A stretch of 64,000 bases of DNA from Microbulbifer salipaludis (GCF_017303155.1 NZ_JAEKJR010000002.1:1240001-1304000); one strand, 5' to 3'; numbered from the stretch's first letter, positions 8,938 through 17,174 are shown. Made by a program: numbers and translations. The notes: generated by a model from the letters alone, not told the origin.

Positions 8938-9546
8938 GTGGATACGGTGGCCAATTCCCAATCCCGTTCACTCAGTATCGGCAAGCTGTTCGTCAGTGGT
9001 CTCGTGTTTGAAGGGGTGTGGCTGGTTTGCGTATTGTCGCCAGGCGTGACCGTGCTGGCGGCGGTCACTCTGGCAAACCTGTTTCTCCATCTGTGGCTGT
9101 TCGATCTGCAGGCAGCCCCGGGTCAACGGAAAAGCTCCGTTGTTCGCACGCTCCTCTGGGTGGCGCTTGTGGCGTTATCGGGCGGTGCGATGGATGCGCT
9201 GCTGTTTCACTTTGGGCAGTTTGCCACGTCCGCGGAGTTCCGGTTATTGCCGCTGTGGCTGGCATTTCTGTGGGTGAATTTTTCTCTGGCACTTCGGTTC
9301 GCGTTTCGCTTTTTACAGCGCAACCTGTGGGTGGCGGCCCTGTTTGGCGCTACCGGCGGGCCCCTGAGTTACTGGGTGGGCGCAAAGATTAACGGTGATG
9401 TCATTTTGGCGCAGCCAGTGGTGGCCACCGTGCTGCTGCTCGCGCTTTTGTGGGCGGTTTATTTACCGGTGCTGATGGCCTGTGCGCGCTCGTCAGTGTT
9501 TTCCGGAAGCCTGGTTTTCCGGAAAGCCGGTTTTCCGCAGAGGTAA
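8938..9546 (+). CDS. DUF2878 family integral membrane protein
   Basis: A 202-residue hydrophobic protein with about five or six transmembrane segments (roughly residues 17-58, 69-90, 102-122, 130-147 and 155-182). The PLSYWVGAKINGDV element in the second half is typical of DUF2878. The GTG start at 8938 lies 4 bp after the cfa stop and has no clear ribosome binding site of its own, so translation is probably coupled to cfa. DUF2878 genes recur in cfa/flavoprotein/DUF1365 clusters; their role is unknown, possibly an inner-membrane partner of the lipid-modifying enzymes. Confidence 0.88.
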   Translation: MDTVANSQSRSLSIGKLFVSGLVFEGVWLVCVLSPGVTVLAAVTLANLFLHLWLFDLQAAPGQRKSSVVRTLLWVALVALSGGAMDALLFHFGQFATSAEFRLLPLWLAFLWVNFSLALRFAFRFLQRNLWVAALFGATGGPLSYWVGAKINGDVILAQPVVATVLLLALLWAVYLPVLMACARSSVFSGSLVFRKAGFPQR

Positions 9547-9561
9547 TTCAAGGAGGTAGGC

Positions 9562-10323
9562 ATGGCGAGCTGGTTGGCAGTAGCGGCACTCTCGGTGGCA
9601 GGTTGCACCGCACCGGATGATGTTCAGCAGGCGGCCATGGTGGTCGGGCAGGCGAGGGCAGTGGAAGGTGTCGGAGTGGAAGCGCCCGAGGTACGCTATT
9701 GCGAGTACTTTATGCCACAATCGTCCGGTAGCCTGCGTGTGGTCTACTATCGCCCTGAGGGGCCCGCGGGGAGCAAAATCGCCGAAAAGTGGATTACCGA
9801 GGGGGAGGGCGCTTCCGGCATATTACAGCGTGCGCGCCCCCAGGTTTCTCAGGAAGACTTCCGTATGGGTGAAGTGCGGCAGGCCAGTCTACTTCCCGAG
9901 GGCTGGAAGCTGCGCTACAAACCCCGCACCGGAGCAAAGTTTCGCGATGCCACCTTTGCCGAGGGGAGGGTGGATGTCGTAGACGCTGGGTTCGACGCGT
10001 ACGTTCGCCAGCACTGGCAGGCGCTGACTCGTGGCGAGAAGCTCGAGTTTGAGTTCGCATCGCCGGTGCATGGGCGCACCGTCGGTTTGCGGGCCGCAGC
10101 GGTTCCCTGCCAACGGCAAGAGGCGGACTTGTGCATCCGCGTCGATCTTGCGCAAGCCTTCCTGCGCTGGATCGCCGGCGGAGATATCTATCTGGAATAC
10201 GTAATCCAGCGCACCGAAGGTAAAACGGAACCTCGCCTGTTGCGCTTTGTCGGGGTGACCAACCTGCTGGATGACGGTGGTGATTCCCAGCGGCTGGTGC
10301 TGGATTACTTTTACCGTGAGTGA
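9562..10323 (+). CDS. Unrecognised lipoprotein closing the cfa operon
   Basis: A 253-residue protein preceded by a strong ribosome binding site (AAGGAGGTAGG at about 9550-9560). The signal peptide is short and ends in a lipobox-like LSVAGC with C15, so it should be a lipoprotein. The mature part contains Tyr/Arg-rich strands (RVVYYRPEG, KLRYKPRTG) and an YVRQHWQAL helix, and ends in LVLDYFYRE. I do not recognise a family. Its position after DUF2878, 15 bp downstream, makes it part of the stress/lipid operon. Other clusters of this type carry a chalcone-isomerase-like or lipocalin-like (DUF3833) protein near this place, and I cannot show that this is either of them. Confidence 0.8.
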   Translation: MASWLAVAALSVAGCTAPDDVQQAAMVVGQARAVEGVGVEAPEVRYCEYFMPQSSGSLRVVYYRPEGPAGSKIAEKWITEGEGASGILQRARPQVSQEDFRMGEVRQASLLPEGWKLRYKPRTGAKFRDATFAEGRVDVVDAGFDAYVRQHWQALTRGEKLEFEFASPVHGRTVGLRAAAVPCQRQEADLCIRVDLAQAFLRWIAGGDIYLEYVIQRTEGKTEPRLLRFVGVTNLLDDGGDSQRLVLDYFYRE

Positions 10324-10415
10324 TCCGGCTGATGCCGGCCAACCGCCTTTCGCCTAACGATCTGATCTAACCCGCCTCCCGCTTATCCCAAAATCACTTG
10401 GCGCGCTTATCTACT

Positions 10416-10446
10416 GTCGTCTAAACCTAATGTAGATGCAGACGAC
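10416..10446. repeat. Inverted repeat in the leader of the glycine-zipper lipoprotein gene
   Basis: Perfect 7-bp arms GTCGTCT (10416-10422) and AGACGAC (10440-10446), 17 bp apart, end just before the ribosome binding site GAGGTGA (10451-10457). It could be an operator or an mRNA leader hairpin. Nothing decides between them. Confidence 0.4.
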
Positions 10447-10458
10447 AAGTGAGGTGAT

Positions 10459-10470
10459 ATGCGCCAATGA
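10459..10470 (+). other. Three-codon minimal ORF overlapping the next start
   Basis: ATG CGC CAA TGA begins 4 nt after GAGG, an ideal ribosome binding site distance. Its stop TGA overlaps the ATG at 10467 of the lipoprotein gene (ATGA). The lipoprotein ATG is about 12 nt from the same GAGG, which is long. This may be a coupling device or chance. Confidence 0.3.
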
Positions 10471-10862
10471 AGTACAAATTCATAGCCGCTGTGGGCTTGG
10501 CCACAGCAACTCTGTGCGGGTGCGCCTATCAGCAAGAACAGGTGTATGGCGCGGGCAATATCGTGATTGACACCTACGGCGTCAACATGCGCCAGTATCA
10601 ACTGGACCTGGCGGACTGCAAGACTATGTCGATGGCGGCGCGCAATGATGCCGGTCGCCGCGGTGTCACCCGCGCCGCCGGTGGCGCATTACTCGGCGGT
10701 GCGCTGGGCGCCATCATCGGCGATACCAGCAGCGCGGCCGCGGCCGGGGCGGGTGCCGGTGCGTTGCTCGGCGGTGTCAGCGGCGTCGGCAGTGCACACA
10801 CAGAGCAGAATTACATCACGCGCAATTGCCTGCGCGGGCGTGGCTATCGCGTCCTGAACTAA
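10467..10862 (+). CDS. Small lipoprotein with glycine-zipper segment
   Basis: A 131-residue protein with a signal peptide ending in a lipobox-like LCGC (C19). The middle (about 68-112) is a Gly/Ala-rich glycine zipper (GGALLGGALGAIIGD, GAGAGALLGGVSG), and a conserved NCLRGRGYRVLN closes the protein. The family comprises small outer-membrane-associated lipoproteins (Rick_17kDa/YMGG-like) of unknown detailed function, often thought to insert into membrane. The pair of cysteines in DCKTM and NCLRGRG could form a disulfide. It is a single gene between its own leader and a terminator. Confidence 0.85.
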   Translation: MKYKFIAAVGLATATLCGCAYQQEQVYGAGNIVIDTYGVNMRQYQLDLADCKTMSMAARNDAGRRGVTRAAGGALLGGALGAIIGDTSSAAAAGAGAGALLGGVSGVGSAHTEQNYITRNCLRGRGYRVLN

Positions 10863-10891
10863 TCATTTTTCGGCAAACCACAGGATGTTGC

Positions 10892-10916
10892 GCCGGGCTT
10901 TATGCCCGGCTTTTTT
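10892..10916 (+). terminator. Intrinsic terminator after the glycine-zipper lipoprotein gene
   Basis: Stem GCCGGGC (10892-10898) / GCCCGGC (10904-10910), 5-nt loop, followed by six T (10911-10916). Confidence 0.92.
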
Positions 10917-10950
10917 GCGTCCGCAGAGGGGAGTCTCGGGCAGTACCATC

Positions 10951-10990
10951 ACGCACAAAAAAGCCCGGAAGTCCGGGCTTTTTTGTGCGT
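10951..10990. terminator. Bidirectional terminator of putA with 19-bp arms
   Basis: Positions 10951-10969 and 10972-10990 are perfect inverse complements of 19 bp around a 2-nt centre. The core is a GCCCGGA/TCCGGGC stem between an A6 and a T6 run, so it can work in both directions. It ends 14 bp from the putA stop on the minus strand. Confidence 0.9.
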
Positions 10991-11004
10991 TTACTGAGGG
11001 GTGA

Positions 11005-14000
11005 TTACTGCCCCAAAGTGAACAGCTGGGTGTTGCCGCCCGTTGCCACGGTGTTGACCGTTTTGGTCTTCTCGTTGGCGAAACGGAACAGGTAGTGAGG
11101 GCCGCCGGCCTTGGGGCCGGTGCCAGACAGGCCCATGCCGCCAAACGGGTTGACCCCAACCACGGCGCCTACCATGTCCCGGTTGACGTAGCAGTTGCCC
11201 GCATCCACTCGCTTGAAGATGGCGCCGGCGCGGCCTTCGATACGCGAATGCAGACCGAAGGTCAGGCCGTAGCCGGTGGCGTTGATGCGGCGGATCACAT
11301 CTTCCAGCTCTTCAGCCTTGAAGCGCACCACGTGCAGGAACGGGCCGAAGACTTCGCGCTTGAGCAGATCGAAGTTTTCGATTTCCACCACTTGCGGGCC
11401 GAAGAAGGTGCCGCGCTGCGGGCGCTTGGCTTCGTCAAAGGCAAACAGGGGCTTGGCTTCCTGCTGCATGCGCGCGCGGTGCGTTTCCAGCAGGCCGAGG
11501 GCTTTTTCATCGATGACTGGGCCGATATCGGTGTCGAGTTTCGATGGGTCGCCCAGGGTCAGCTCGTCGCAGGCGCCTTTCAGCATGCTCAGCAGGTTGT
11601 CTGCAATCACATCCTGAACACACAGGATGCGCAGCGCGGAGCAGCGCTGGCCGGCACTGAGGAACGCGGACTGGATCACGTCGTCCACTACCTGCTCTGG
11701 CAATGCGGTGGAGTCCACGATCATCACGTTCTGGCCACCGGTCTCGGCAATCAGCGGCACGATGGGGCCGTCTTTGGCCGCCAGCTGCATGTTGATGTGC
11801 TTGGCGGTTTCGGTGGAACCGGTAAAGGCCACGCCGGCAACCCGCGGGTCATCCAGCAGGGGTTTGCCCACCGCCGCACCGGTGCCGGTAATCAGGTGCA
11901 AGATTTTTTCCGGTACACCGGCTTCATGCATCAGCTGCACGGCGCGGTGTGCAATGCACGGTGTCTGCTCGGCGGGTTTGGCGAGAACGCCATTACCCGC
12001 TGCCAGGGCAGCAACCACCTGGCCGGTGAAAATTGCCAGCGGGAAGTTCCACGGGCTGATACACACGAATACACCGCGCCCGCACAGGCTCAGTTCGTTG
12101 CTCTCGCCGGTGGGGCCGGGCAGTAGTGTGGGTTCACTGAAATGCTTGCGCGCGCCGTTGGCGTAGTAGCGACAGAAGTCGACGGCTTCGCGGACTTCGG
12201 AGATGCCGTCGTTCAGTGTACGGCCGGCTTCGCGGCAGATGATTGCCACCAGCTCGTTCAGGTGCTGCTCGTACAGGTCGGCCACTTTATCCAGAATGTC
12301 GGCACGCGCGTTGCCGCCCAGGCGGTTCCACGCGCGCTGGCTGTCGGCGGCGGCGGTAAACGCCTGGTCGATCTGGGCAGCGTCGGTATCCGCGGTGTGG
12401 CCCACGGGTTCGCCGCTGGCCGGGTTGACTACGGTCTGCTCGCCCTTGCTGGCGACGCCGTTGACGATCGGGCCACCGGCCCAGGAGGCTCCGGTGGTGG
12501 CCGCAACTGCCTGTTGCATCGGCTCGACCGCAATGGGGTCGGTCAGCTCGATGCCGTGGGAGTTCTTGCGCGGCAGTGCTTCGTGGCCGATGTAAATATC
12601 GGCGGGCACCGGAATTTCCGGGTGGCGGTAGGGGTTGCAGGATTCGCTTTGCTTGAGGGTGTCCTGCACCAGCTCGCTTACCGGGGTCTTCTCGTCCATA
12701 AAACGGTTGACGAACGAACTGTTCGCGCCGTTTTCCAGCAGTCGACGAACCAGGTAGGGGAGCAGGTCCTTGTGTGCACCGACCGGCGCGTAAACCCGCA
12801 CCGGCACACGCTTGCCATGCACGGCTTCAATCTGGTCGTACAGCAGGTGACCCATGCCGTGCAGGCGCTGGAACTCGTAGTTGTCGGCGTTACCCGCCAG
12901 TTCCAGGATCAGGCCCACGGTGTAGGCGTTGTGGGTGGCGAACTGCGGATAGATCGCATCGCGGGCGTCCAGCAGTTTCCTTGCGCACACCTGGTAAGAC
13001 AGGTCGGTGTGGCACTTGCGGGTGTACACCGGGTAGTCGGTCAGTCCCATCTGCTGGGCGTGCTTGATCTCGGTATCCCAGTAGGCACCTTTTACCAGAC
13101 GCACCATCAGTTTGCGGCCGGTGTCGCGGCCGAGGGCAATCAGCCAGTCCGCCACGTGCGGGGAGCGCTTCTGGTAAGCCTGCAGCACAAAGCCGAGGCC
13201 CTGCCAGTCTTTCAGTTCCGGGGCGCGGGCGAGAGCCTCAAAAATATCCAGCGAGATATCGAGGCGGTCGGCTTCCTCGGCGTCGATGTTCAGGCCCATG
13301 TCGAACTTGGCTGCGGCGAGGCACAGTTCCTTCACTCGCGGCAGCAGCTCATTCATTACCCGTTCGCGCTGCAGTTCGCTGTAGCGGGGGTGCAGGGCCG
13401 ACAGCTTGATGGAAATACCATTGGCTTCCACCACGTTACGCAGGTCCGGGTCTTTCTTCAGGTTGTCCGCGCCGATGGCTTCGATGGCCATCATGTAGGC
13501 GTTGAAATAGCGCTCCGCGTCGGCCATGGTGCGGGCGCCTTCGCCCAGCATGTCGAAGGAGAAGCGGGTGCCGGGCTTGTTTTCAGCAGGGCCGCGCTTC
13601 AGGGCTTCCTTGATGGTGCGGCCCAGTACGTACTGCCCGCCCATGATTTTCATGGCCTGCATCATGGAGGTGCGGACCATGGGCTCGCCCATGCGGCTGA
13701 CCAGGCGCTTCATCCAGTTGGAGGGCTGCTCGGTAATGTCCGGGTCCAGCTCCACGATGTTGCCGGTGAGCATCAGGCCCCAGGTGGAGGCATTGACGAA
13801 TAGGGAGTCGGACTGGCCGCGGTGACTGGACCAGTTGCCGGAGTGGACTTTTTCTGCGATCAGCTTGTCGGCGGTGTCGGCGTCCGGCACCCGCAACAGG
13901 GATTCCGCCAGGCACATCAGCGCCACGCCTTCCTTATTCGACAGGCCGAACTGCTGCAGGAACGCGTCTAAGGTGCCGCGCTTGCTGCGCTGCTCGCGGG

Positions 14001-14166
14001 ATTTGACCACCAGCTGGCTGGCGGTCGCGAGGATCTTTTCCCGCAGGGCTTCCCCGGGGCGGGGCGCGGCGAGGAGCTCACTGACGCACTGGTTTTCGTC
14101 GGCGTGCAGGTATTCTCGAGCCTTCTGGCGGGCGTTGTGCAGGTCTCCGGAGAAGTGTGTAGTCAT
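11005..14166 (-). CDS. putA: Bifunctional proline dehydrogenase / delta-1-pyrroline-5-carboxylate dehydrogenase
   Basis: Oxidises proline to glutamate in two steps: an FAD proline dehydrogenase (beta8-alpha8 barrel, N-terminal half, with RLVKGAYWDTEIK) and an NAD-dependent P5C dehydrogenase (C-terminal half, with WNFPLAIFTGQ, IAETGGQN for the catalytic Glu, and SAGQRCS for the nucleophilic Cys). At 1,053 residues from the chosen start it has no N-terminal ribbon-helix-helix domain, unlike the about 1,320-residue trifunctional E. coli PutA, so it cannot repress itself through DNA binding. I chose the second ATG (14164-14166), which has GGGAG five bases upstream, over the ATG four codons earlier. 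A divergent Lrp-type gene 139 bp away is the likely regulator. The C-terminus TVATGGNTQLFTLGQ is complete. Confidence 0.97.
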   Translation of the reverse strand: MTTHFSGDLHNARQKAREYLHADENQCVSELLAAPRPGEALREKILATASQLVVKSREQRSKRGTLDAFLQQFGLSNKEGVALMCLAESLLRVPDADTADKLIAEKVHSGNWSSHRGQSDSLFVNASTWGLMLTGNIVELDPDITEQPSNWMKRLVSRMGEPMVRTSMMQAMKIMGGQYVLGRTIKEALKRGPAENKPGTRFSFDMLGEGARTMADAERYFNAYMMAIEAIGADNLKKDPDLRNVVEANGISIKLSALHPRYSELQRERVMNELLPRVKELCLAAAKFDMGLNIDAEEADRLDISLDIFEALARAPELKDWQGLGFVLQAYQKRSPHVADWLIALGRDTGRKLMVRLVKGAYWDTEIKHAQQMGLTDYPVYTRKCHTDLSYQVCARKLLDARDAIYPQFATHNAYTVGLILELAGNADNYEFQRLHGMGHLLYDQIEAVHGKRVPVRVYAPVGAHKDLLPYLVRRLLENGANSSFVNRFMDEKTPVSELVQDTLKQSESCNPYRHPEIPVPADIYIGHEALPRKNSHGIELTDPIAVEPMQQAVAATTGASWAGGPIVNGVASKGEQTVVNPASGEPVGHTADTDAAQIDQAFTAAADSQRAWNRLGGNARADILDKVADLYEQHLNELVAIICREAGRTLNDGISEVREAVDFCRYYANGARKHFSEPTLLPGPTGESNELSLCGRGVFVCISPWNFPLAIFTGQVVAALAAGNGVLAKPAEQTPCIAHRAVQLMHEAGVPEKILHLITGTGAAVGKPLLDDPRVAGVAFTGSTETAKHINMQLAAKDGPIVPLIAETGGQNVMIVDSTALPEQVVDDVIQSAFLSAGQRCSALRILCVQDVIADNLLSMLKGACDELTLGDPSKLDTDIGPVIDEKALGLLETHRARMQQEAKPLFAFDEAKRPQRGTFFGPQVVEIENFDLLKREVFGPFLHVVRFKAEELEDVIRRINATGYGLTFGLHSRIEGRAGAIFKRVDAGNCYVNRDMVGAVVGVNPFGGMGLSGTGPKAGGPHYLFRFANEKTKTVNTVATGGNTQLFTLGQ

Positions 14167-14305
14167 GTGGACTCCCATACTAGAATTGGGTGCAGGATAA
14201 AAAACCGGATTATGTGGTAAATGTTCCAGAATTAATCGCCATAATGGGGATCGATGTGGTTAAATATAGGGCTTATCCGCTTAATCACCAGTAGGGTATT
14301 TTGTT
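14167..14305. promoter_or_regulatory. Divergent promoter region between putA and the Lrp-type regulator
   Basis: 139 bp, clearly richer in A+T than the flanking genes, lies between two divergent starts. Lrp-family regulators bind such regions as multimers at degenerate AT-rich sites. I do not see a clean palindromic operator, so no exact box is proposed. Confidence 0.5.
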
Positions 14306-14809
14306 ATGTCTCGGAAGTTGGAAGATCTGGACCGTATTGATCGCCAGATTCTGCGCATTCTGCAGCGCGCTGGCCGCCTGCCTAACGTTGAGTTGGCCCG
14401 TAGGGTCAACCTGAGTCCAACGCCCTGTCTCGAGCGCGTGAAGCGCCTTGAGCGCGAAGGGTTTATCCAGGAGTACGTGGCACTGCTGGATCCCCTCAAG
14501 GTCGATGCAGGCCTTGTGGTGTATATCCAGGTATCCCTGTCGGATACCGCTACAGGGACCTTGGAAGCGTTCAACAAACATGTTTCCGGTCTCGAAGAGG
14601 TTCAGGAATGCCATATGGTGGCCGGTGGTTTCGATTACCTGGTAAAAATCCGTATTAAGGATATGCTCGGATACCGCCGATTCCTCGGCGAGAAACTGGC
14701 ATCGGTACCGGGCGTTCGCGAAACCCACACCTATGTCGTGATGCAGGAAGTAAAAACCGATACTTCGGTTGCCGTGCCGGACCCCGAGCCCAAGTCGGGC
14801 AAGCGATAA
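14306..14809 (+). CDS. Lrp/AsnC-family regulator, probable activator of putA
   Basis: A 167-residue Lrp-family protein. An N-terminal winged helix-turn-helix (about 8-60: DRIDRQILRILQRAGR, LARRVNLSPTPCLERVKRLEREG) is followed by the RAM effector-binding domain (about 70-150), with GGFDYLVKIRIKDM forming the usual ligand-turn region. The PTPCLERVKRLE recognition helix and the overall length are closer to true Lrp/PutR than to small AsnC proteins. Divergent orientation to putA supports a PutR-like role: proline-responsive activation of putA. This is inferred from synteny; a global Lrp role is possible. Confidence 0.88.
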   Translation: MSRKLEDLDRIDRQILRILQRAGRLPNVELARRVNLSPTPCLERVKRLEREGFIQEYVALLDPLKVDAGLVVYIQVSLSDTATGTLEAFNKHVSGLEEVQECHMVAGGFDYLVKIRIKDMLGYRRFLGEKLASVPGVRETHTYVVMQEVKTDTSVAVPDPEPKSGKR

Positions 14810-14857
14810 TCGCAGGACGGAGTGCTGTACCTGAATGCCGTTATTGGAACGAGTTGA

Positions 14858-15799
14858 GTGAGCCCCGGGGTATCGCATAGCGCCGCCAGTGCCGCCAATC
14901 GCCGGGCCACCATGTTGGCCCTGGCTGCGGTGCTGTGCTGGTCCACCGTGGCGAGTGCGTTCAAGCTGTCGCTGCAATACCTGACGCCCCTGCAGCTGGT
15001 CAGTATTGCCTCGGTAGTGTCGGCGTTATTTATGCTGGGTGCCATCATCTGGCAGCGGCGCGCCGGTGAAATCCGTGCGAGCTGGCAGCGCAATTACCGC
15101 TGGTATATAGCGCTGGGTTTCTGCAATCCCTTTCTTTATTACCTCACGCTGTTTCACGCCTACAAGCTGCTGCCTGCGCAGCAGGCGCAGCCGTTGAATT
15201 ACACCTGGGGTGTACTTCTGGCGCTGCTCTCGGTGCCGCTACTCAAGCAAAAGTTGCGGCGGCAGGATTTGCTGGCGGGGGCGGTCTGTTACAGCGGGGT
15301 GCTGGTGATTGCCACCGGTGGCAATCTGCTCGGGCTGGAGTTCGATGAGCCCCTGGGCGTGGCGCTGGCCTTGCTCAGCACCTTGATCTGGTCCTGCTAC
15401 TGGCTGCTGAACACCCGTATTGGTGGCAACGCAGCGGTCAACTTGTTCCTGACCTGTTGCTGTGGACTGCCGTGGCTGGCCGGTGCCACTATCTGGCAGG
15501 GCTGGGGTGAACCCTGGCAGTGGCCGCCACTGGCGGGCTGGCTGGGGGCCCTGTATGTGGGGCTGTTCGAGATGGGGATTGCCTTCCTGCTGTGGCAGGC
15601 GGCGATGATGACCTGCGACAATACGGCCCGCATCAGTAACTTTATCTACCTGTCACCGCCGCTTTCCCTGTTGCTGATCGCGCTGCTGGTGGGCGAGAGA
15701 ATCCAGCTCGCCACCATTGCCGGTCTCGCACTGATTTTGCTGGGCGTGGCGATACAGCAGGGTGCGCTGAAGCGGCTGTTGCTGCGAAGCGGCGGTTAA
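14858..15799 (+). CDS. EamA/DMT-superfamily transporter
   Basis: A 313-residue inner-membrane protein with ten predicted transmembrane segments in two EamA repeats (about 20-150 and 165-305). It is a drug/metabolite transporter of the 10-TMS type, usually an exporter of amino acids or small metabolites. The GTG start at 14858 is followed by a polar N-terminal stretch; an ATG at codon 19 is an alternative start just before the first membrane helix. It lies 48 bp after the Lrp-type regulator on the same strand, so it may be co-transcribed with it, which would fit an amino-acid exporter. The substrate cannot be read from the sequence. Confidence 0.87.
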   Translation: MSPGVSHSAASAANRRATMLALAAVLCWSTVASAFKLSLQYLTPLQLVSIASVVSALFMLGAIIWQRRAGEIRASWQRNYRWYIALGFCNPFLYYLTLFHAYKLLPAQQAQPLNYTWGVLLALLSVPLLKQKLRRQDLLAGAVCYSGVLVIATGGNLLGLEFDEPLGVALALLSTLIWSCYWLLNTRIGGNAAVNLFLTCCCGLPWLAGATIWQGWGEPWQWPPLAGWLGALYVGLFEMGIAFLLWQAAMMTCDNTARISNFIYLSPPLSLLLIALLVGERIQLATIAGLALILLGVAIQQGALKRLLLRSGG

Positions 15800-15828
15800 C
15801 CCTTATCCCTTTGTGCAAAAAGAAAATA

Positions 15829-15865
15829 ACCCACAAGGTAAATAACAAGCGACGACCCACAAGGT
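15829..15865 (+). repeat. 11-bp direct repeat upstream of the acyl-CoA dehydrogenase gene
   Basis: ACCCACAAGGT occurs at 15829-15839 and again at 15855-15865, 26 bp apart start to start, in the 99-bp gap before the gene. It could be a tandem operator or a small duplication. Confidence 0.35.
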
Positions 15866-15898
15866 CACCGCAACTATTGAGAGCGAGGTGAGAAGACC

Positions 15899-17056
15899 AT
15901 GAATTTTGAGCTGAGTGACGAGCAACAGATGATTCAGGAGGCCGCGCGCCAGTTTGCACAAAGCGAACTGAAGCCTATTGCTGCCGAGCTGGACAAGACC
16001 GGCAATCGCTCGCTGTTTTTGCAAAAGCTCAAGGAGCTGGCAGAACTTGGTTTCATGGGGATCAATATCGATCCGGAATACGGCGGTACTGGTGCCGGCA
16101 CCATTGCGTTCAGTCTTGCCATCGCAGAAATTGCCCGCGGTTGCGGCTCAACCGCGACCACGACTTCGGTAACCAATATGGTGGCGGAAGTGATTCAGGC
16201 GATGGGCACCGACGCGCAGAAGAATTATTTCCTGCCCAAAATCTGCAGCGGTGAGTATGCCGCCGGCTCTTTTTGCCTGACCGAACCCAGTTCCGGCTCC
16301 GACGCCGCGGCCATGCGTACCCGGGCAACCCGCGATGGCGATACCTATGTGTTGAACGGCAGCAAGCTGTTTATCAGCAGTGCGGAATTTGCCGGCGTGT
16401 TTGTGGTGTGGGCGGTGACCGATGCCTCTGCGGCGAAAGGGAAGGGGATTTCCTGCTTTCTGGTCGAGGCCGGCACGCCCGGCCTGGTGATCGGCAAAGC
16501 CGAAGAAAAAATGGGCCAGAAGGCGTCCGTCACCAACGAGGTGGCGTTTGAGGATTGTCGTGTGCCAGCGGCCAATATGCTGGGCGAGGAAAATCGCGGT
16601 TTCCGTATTGCCGCCGGTGAGCTGGCCGGTGGGCGAATTGGTATCGGTTCGCTCGCGCTGGGGATCGGTCTGGAAGCATTGGATTGCGCGCGGAACTACC
16701 TGCAGGAGCGCCAGCAGTTCGGCAAGCCGCTGGCACAGTTCCAGGGGCTGCAGTGGCAGCTCGCGGACAAGTACACCGAGATGGAAGCGGCGCGCTTGTT
16801 GCTGCTGCAGGCGGCCTGGCAAAAAGATGCCGGCCAGCCGTTTGGCCCGGCGGCGTCCATGGCCAAGCTGTACGCCTCCGAAAAAGCCAACGAAGCCTGC
16901 TACGTGGCACTGCAGATGCACGGCGGTGTGGGTTATACCCGCGAGTTTCCGCTGGAGCGCATGGCGAGGGATGTACGCATCACTACCATCTATGAGGGCA
17001 CCAGCGAAATCCAGCGACTGATTATCGCGCGGCACCTGTTAGAGGGCGTGCGTTAA
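15899..17056 (+). CDS. Acyl-CoA dehydrogenase (short/medium-chain type)
   Basis: A 385-residue flavoenzyme of the acyl-CoA dehydrogenase family: N-terminal helical domain, a middle beta domain with FCLTEPSSGSDAAAM and FISSAEFAGVFVVWA, and a C-terminal helical domain with QMHGGVGYTREFPLERM and the catalytic glutamate E366 in IYEGTSEIQR. It introduces a trans-2 double bond in acyl-CoA and hands electrons to ETF. The placement of the glutamate and the length fit short-chain/butyryl or short-branched-chain enzymes; the exact chain length is not readable. It stands alone, with a terminator after it, and ATG 15899 follows GAGGTGAGAAG. Confidence 0.93.
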   Translation: MNFELSDEQQMIQEAARQFAQSELKPIAAELDKTGNRSLFLQKLKELAELGFMGINIDPEYGGTGAGTIAFSLAIAEIARGCGSTATTTSVTNMVAEVIQAMGTDAQKNYFLPKICSGEYAAGSFCLTEPSSGSDAAAMRTRATRDGDTYVLNGSKLFISSAEFAGVFVVWAVTDASAAKGKGISCFLVEAGTPGLVIGKAEEKMGQKASVTNEVAFEDCRVPAANMLGEENRGFRIAAGELAGGRIGIGSLALGIGLEALDCARNYLQERQQFGKPLAQFQGLQWQLADKYTEMEAARLLLLQAAWQKDAGQPFGPAASMAKLYASEKANEACYVALQMHGGVGYTREFPLERMARDVRITTIYEGTSEIQRLIIARHLLEGVR

Positions 17057-17086
17057 TTCGCGAGCTAACCGCTTAAACTTACTGAA

Positions 17087-17126
17087 AAAGCCCCGGCAGC
17101 CGGTGATGTCTGCCGGGGCTTTGTGT
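17087..17126 (+). terminator. Intrinsic terminator after the acyl-CoA dehydrogenase gene
   Basis: Thirteen-base arms, AAAGCCCCGGCAG (17087-17099) and CTGCCGGGGCTTT (17110-17122), around a 10-nt loop, followed by GTGTTTTT. Confidence 0.88.
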
Positions 17127-17174
17127 TTTTCAACCTATCCGGCGCGTGGCGCTGGCAAGCGAAAGGATCGGCGT

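Noticed and set aside
12142..13803. Long plus-strand open reading (553 codons) opposite putA
   Set aside because: Antisense shadow of a high-G+C gene; low-complexity Val/Gly/His composition and no ribosome binding site, while PutA on the other strand is complete.
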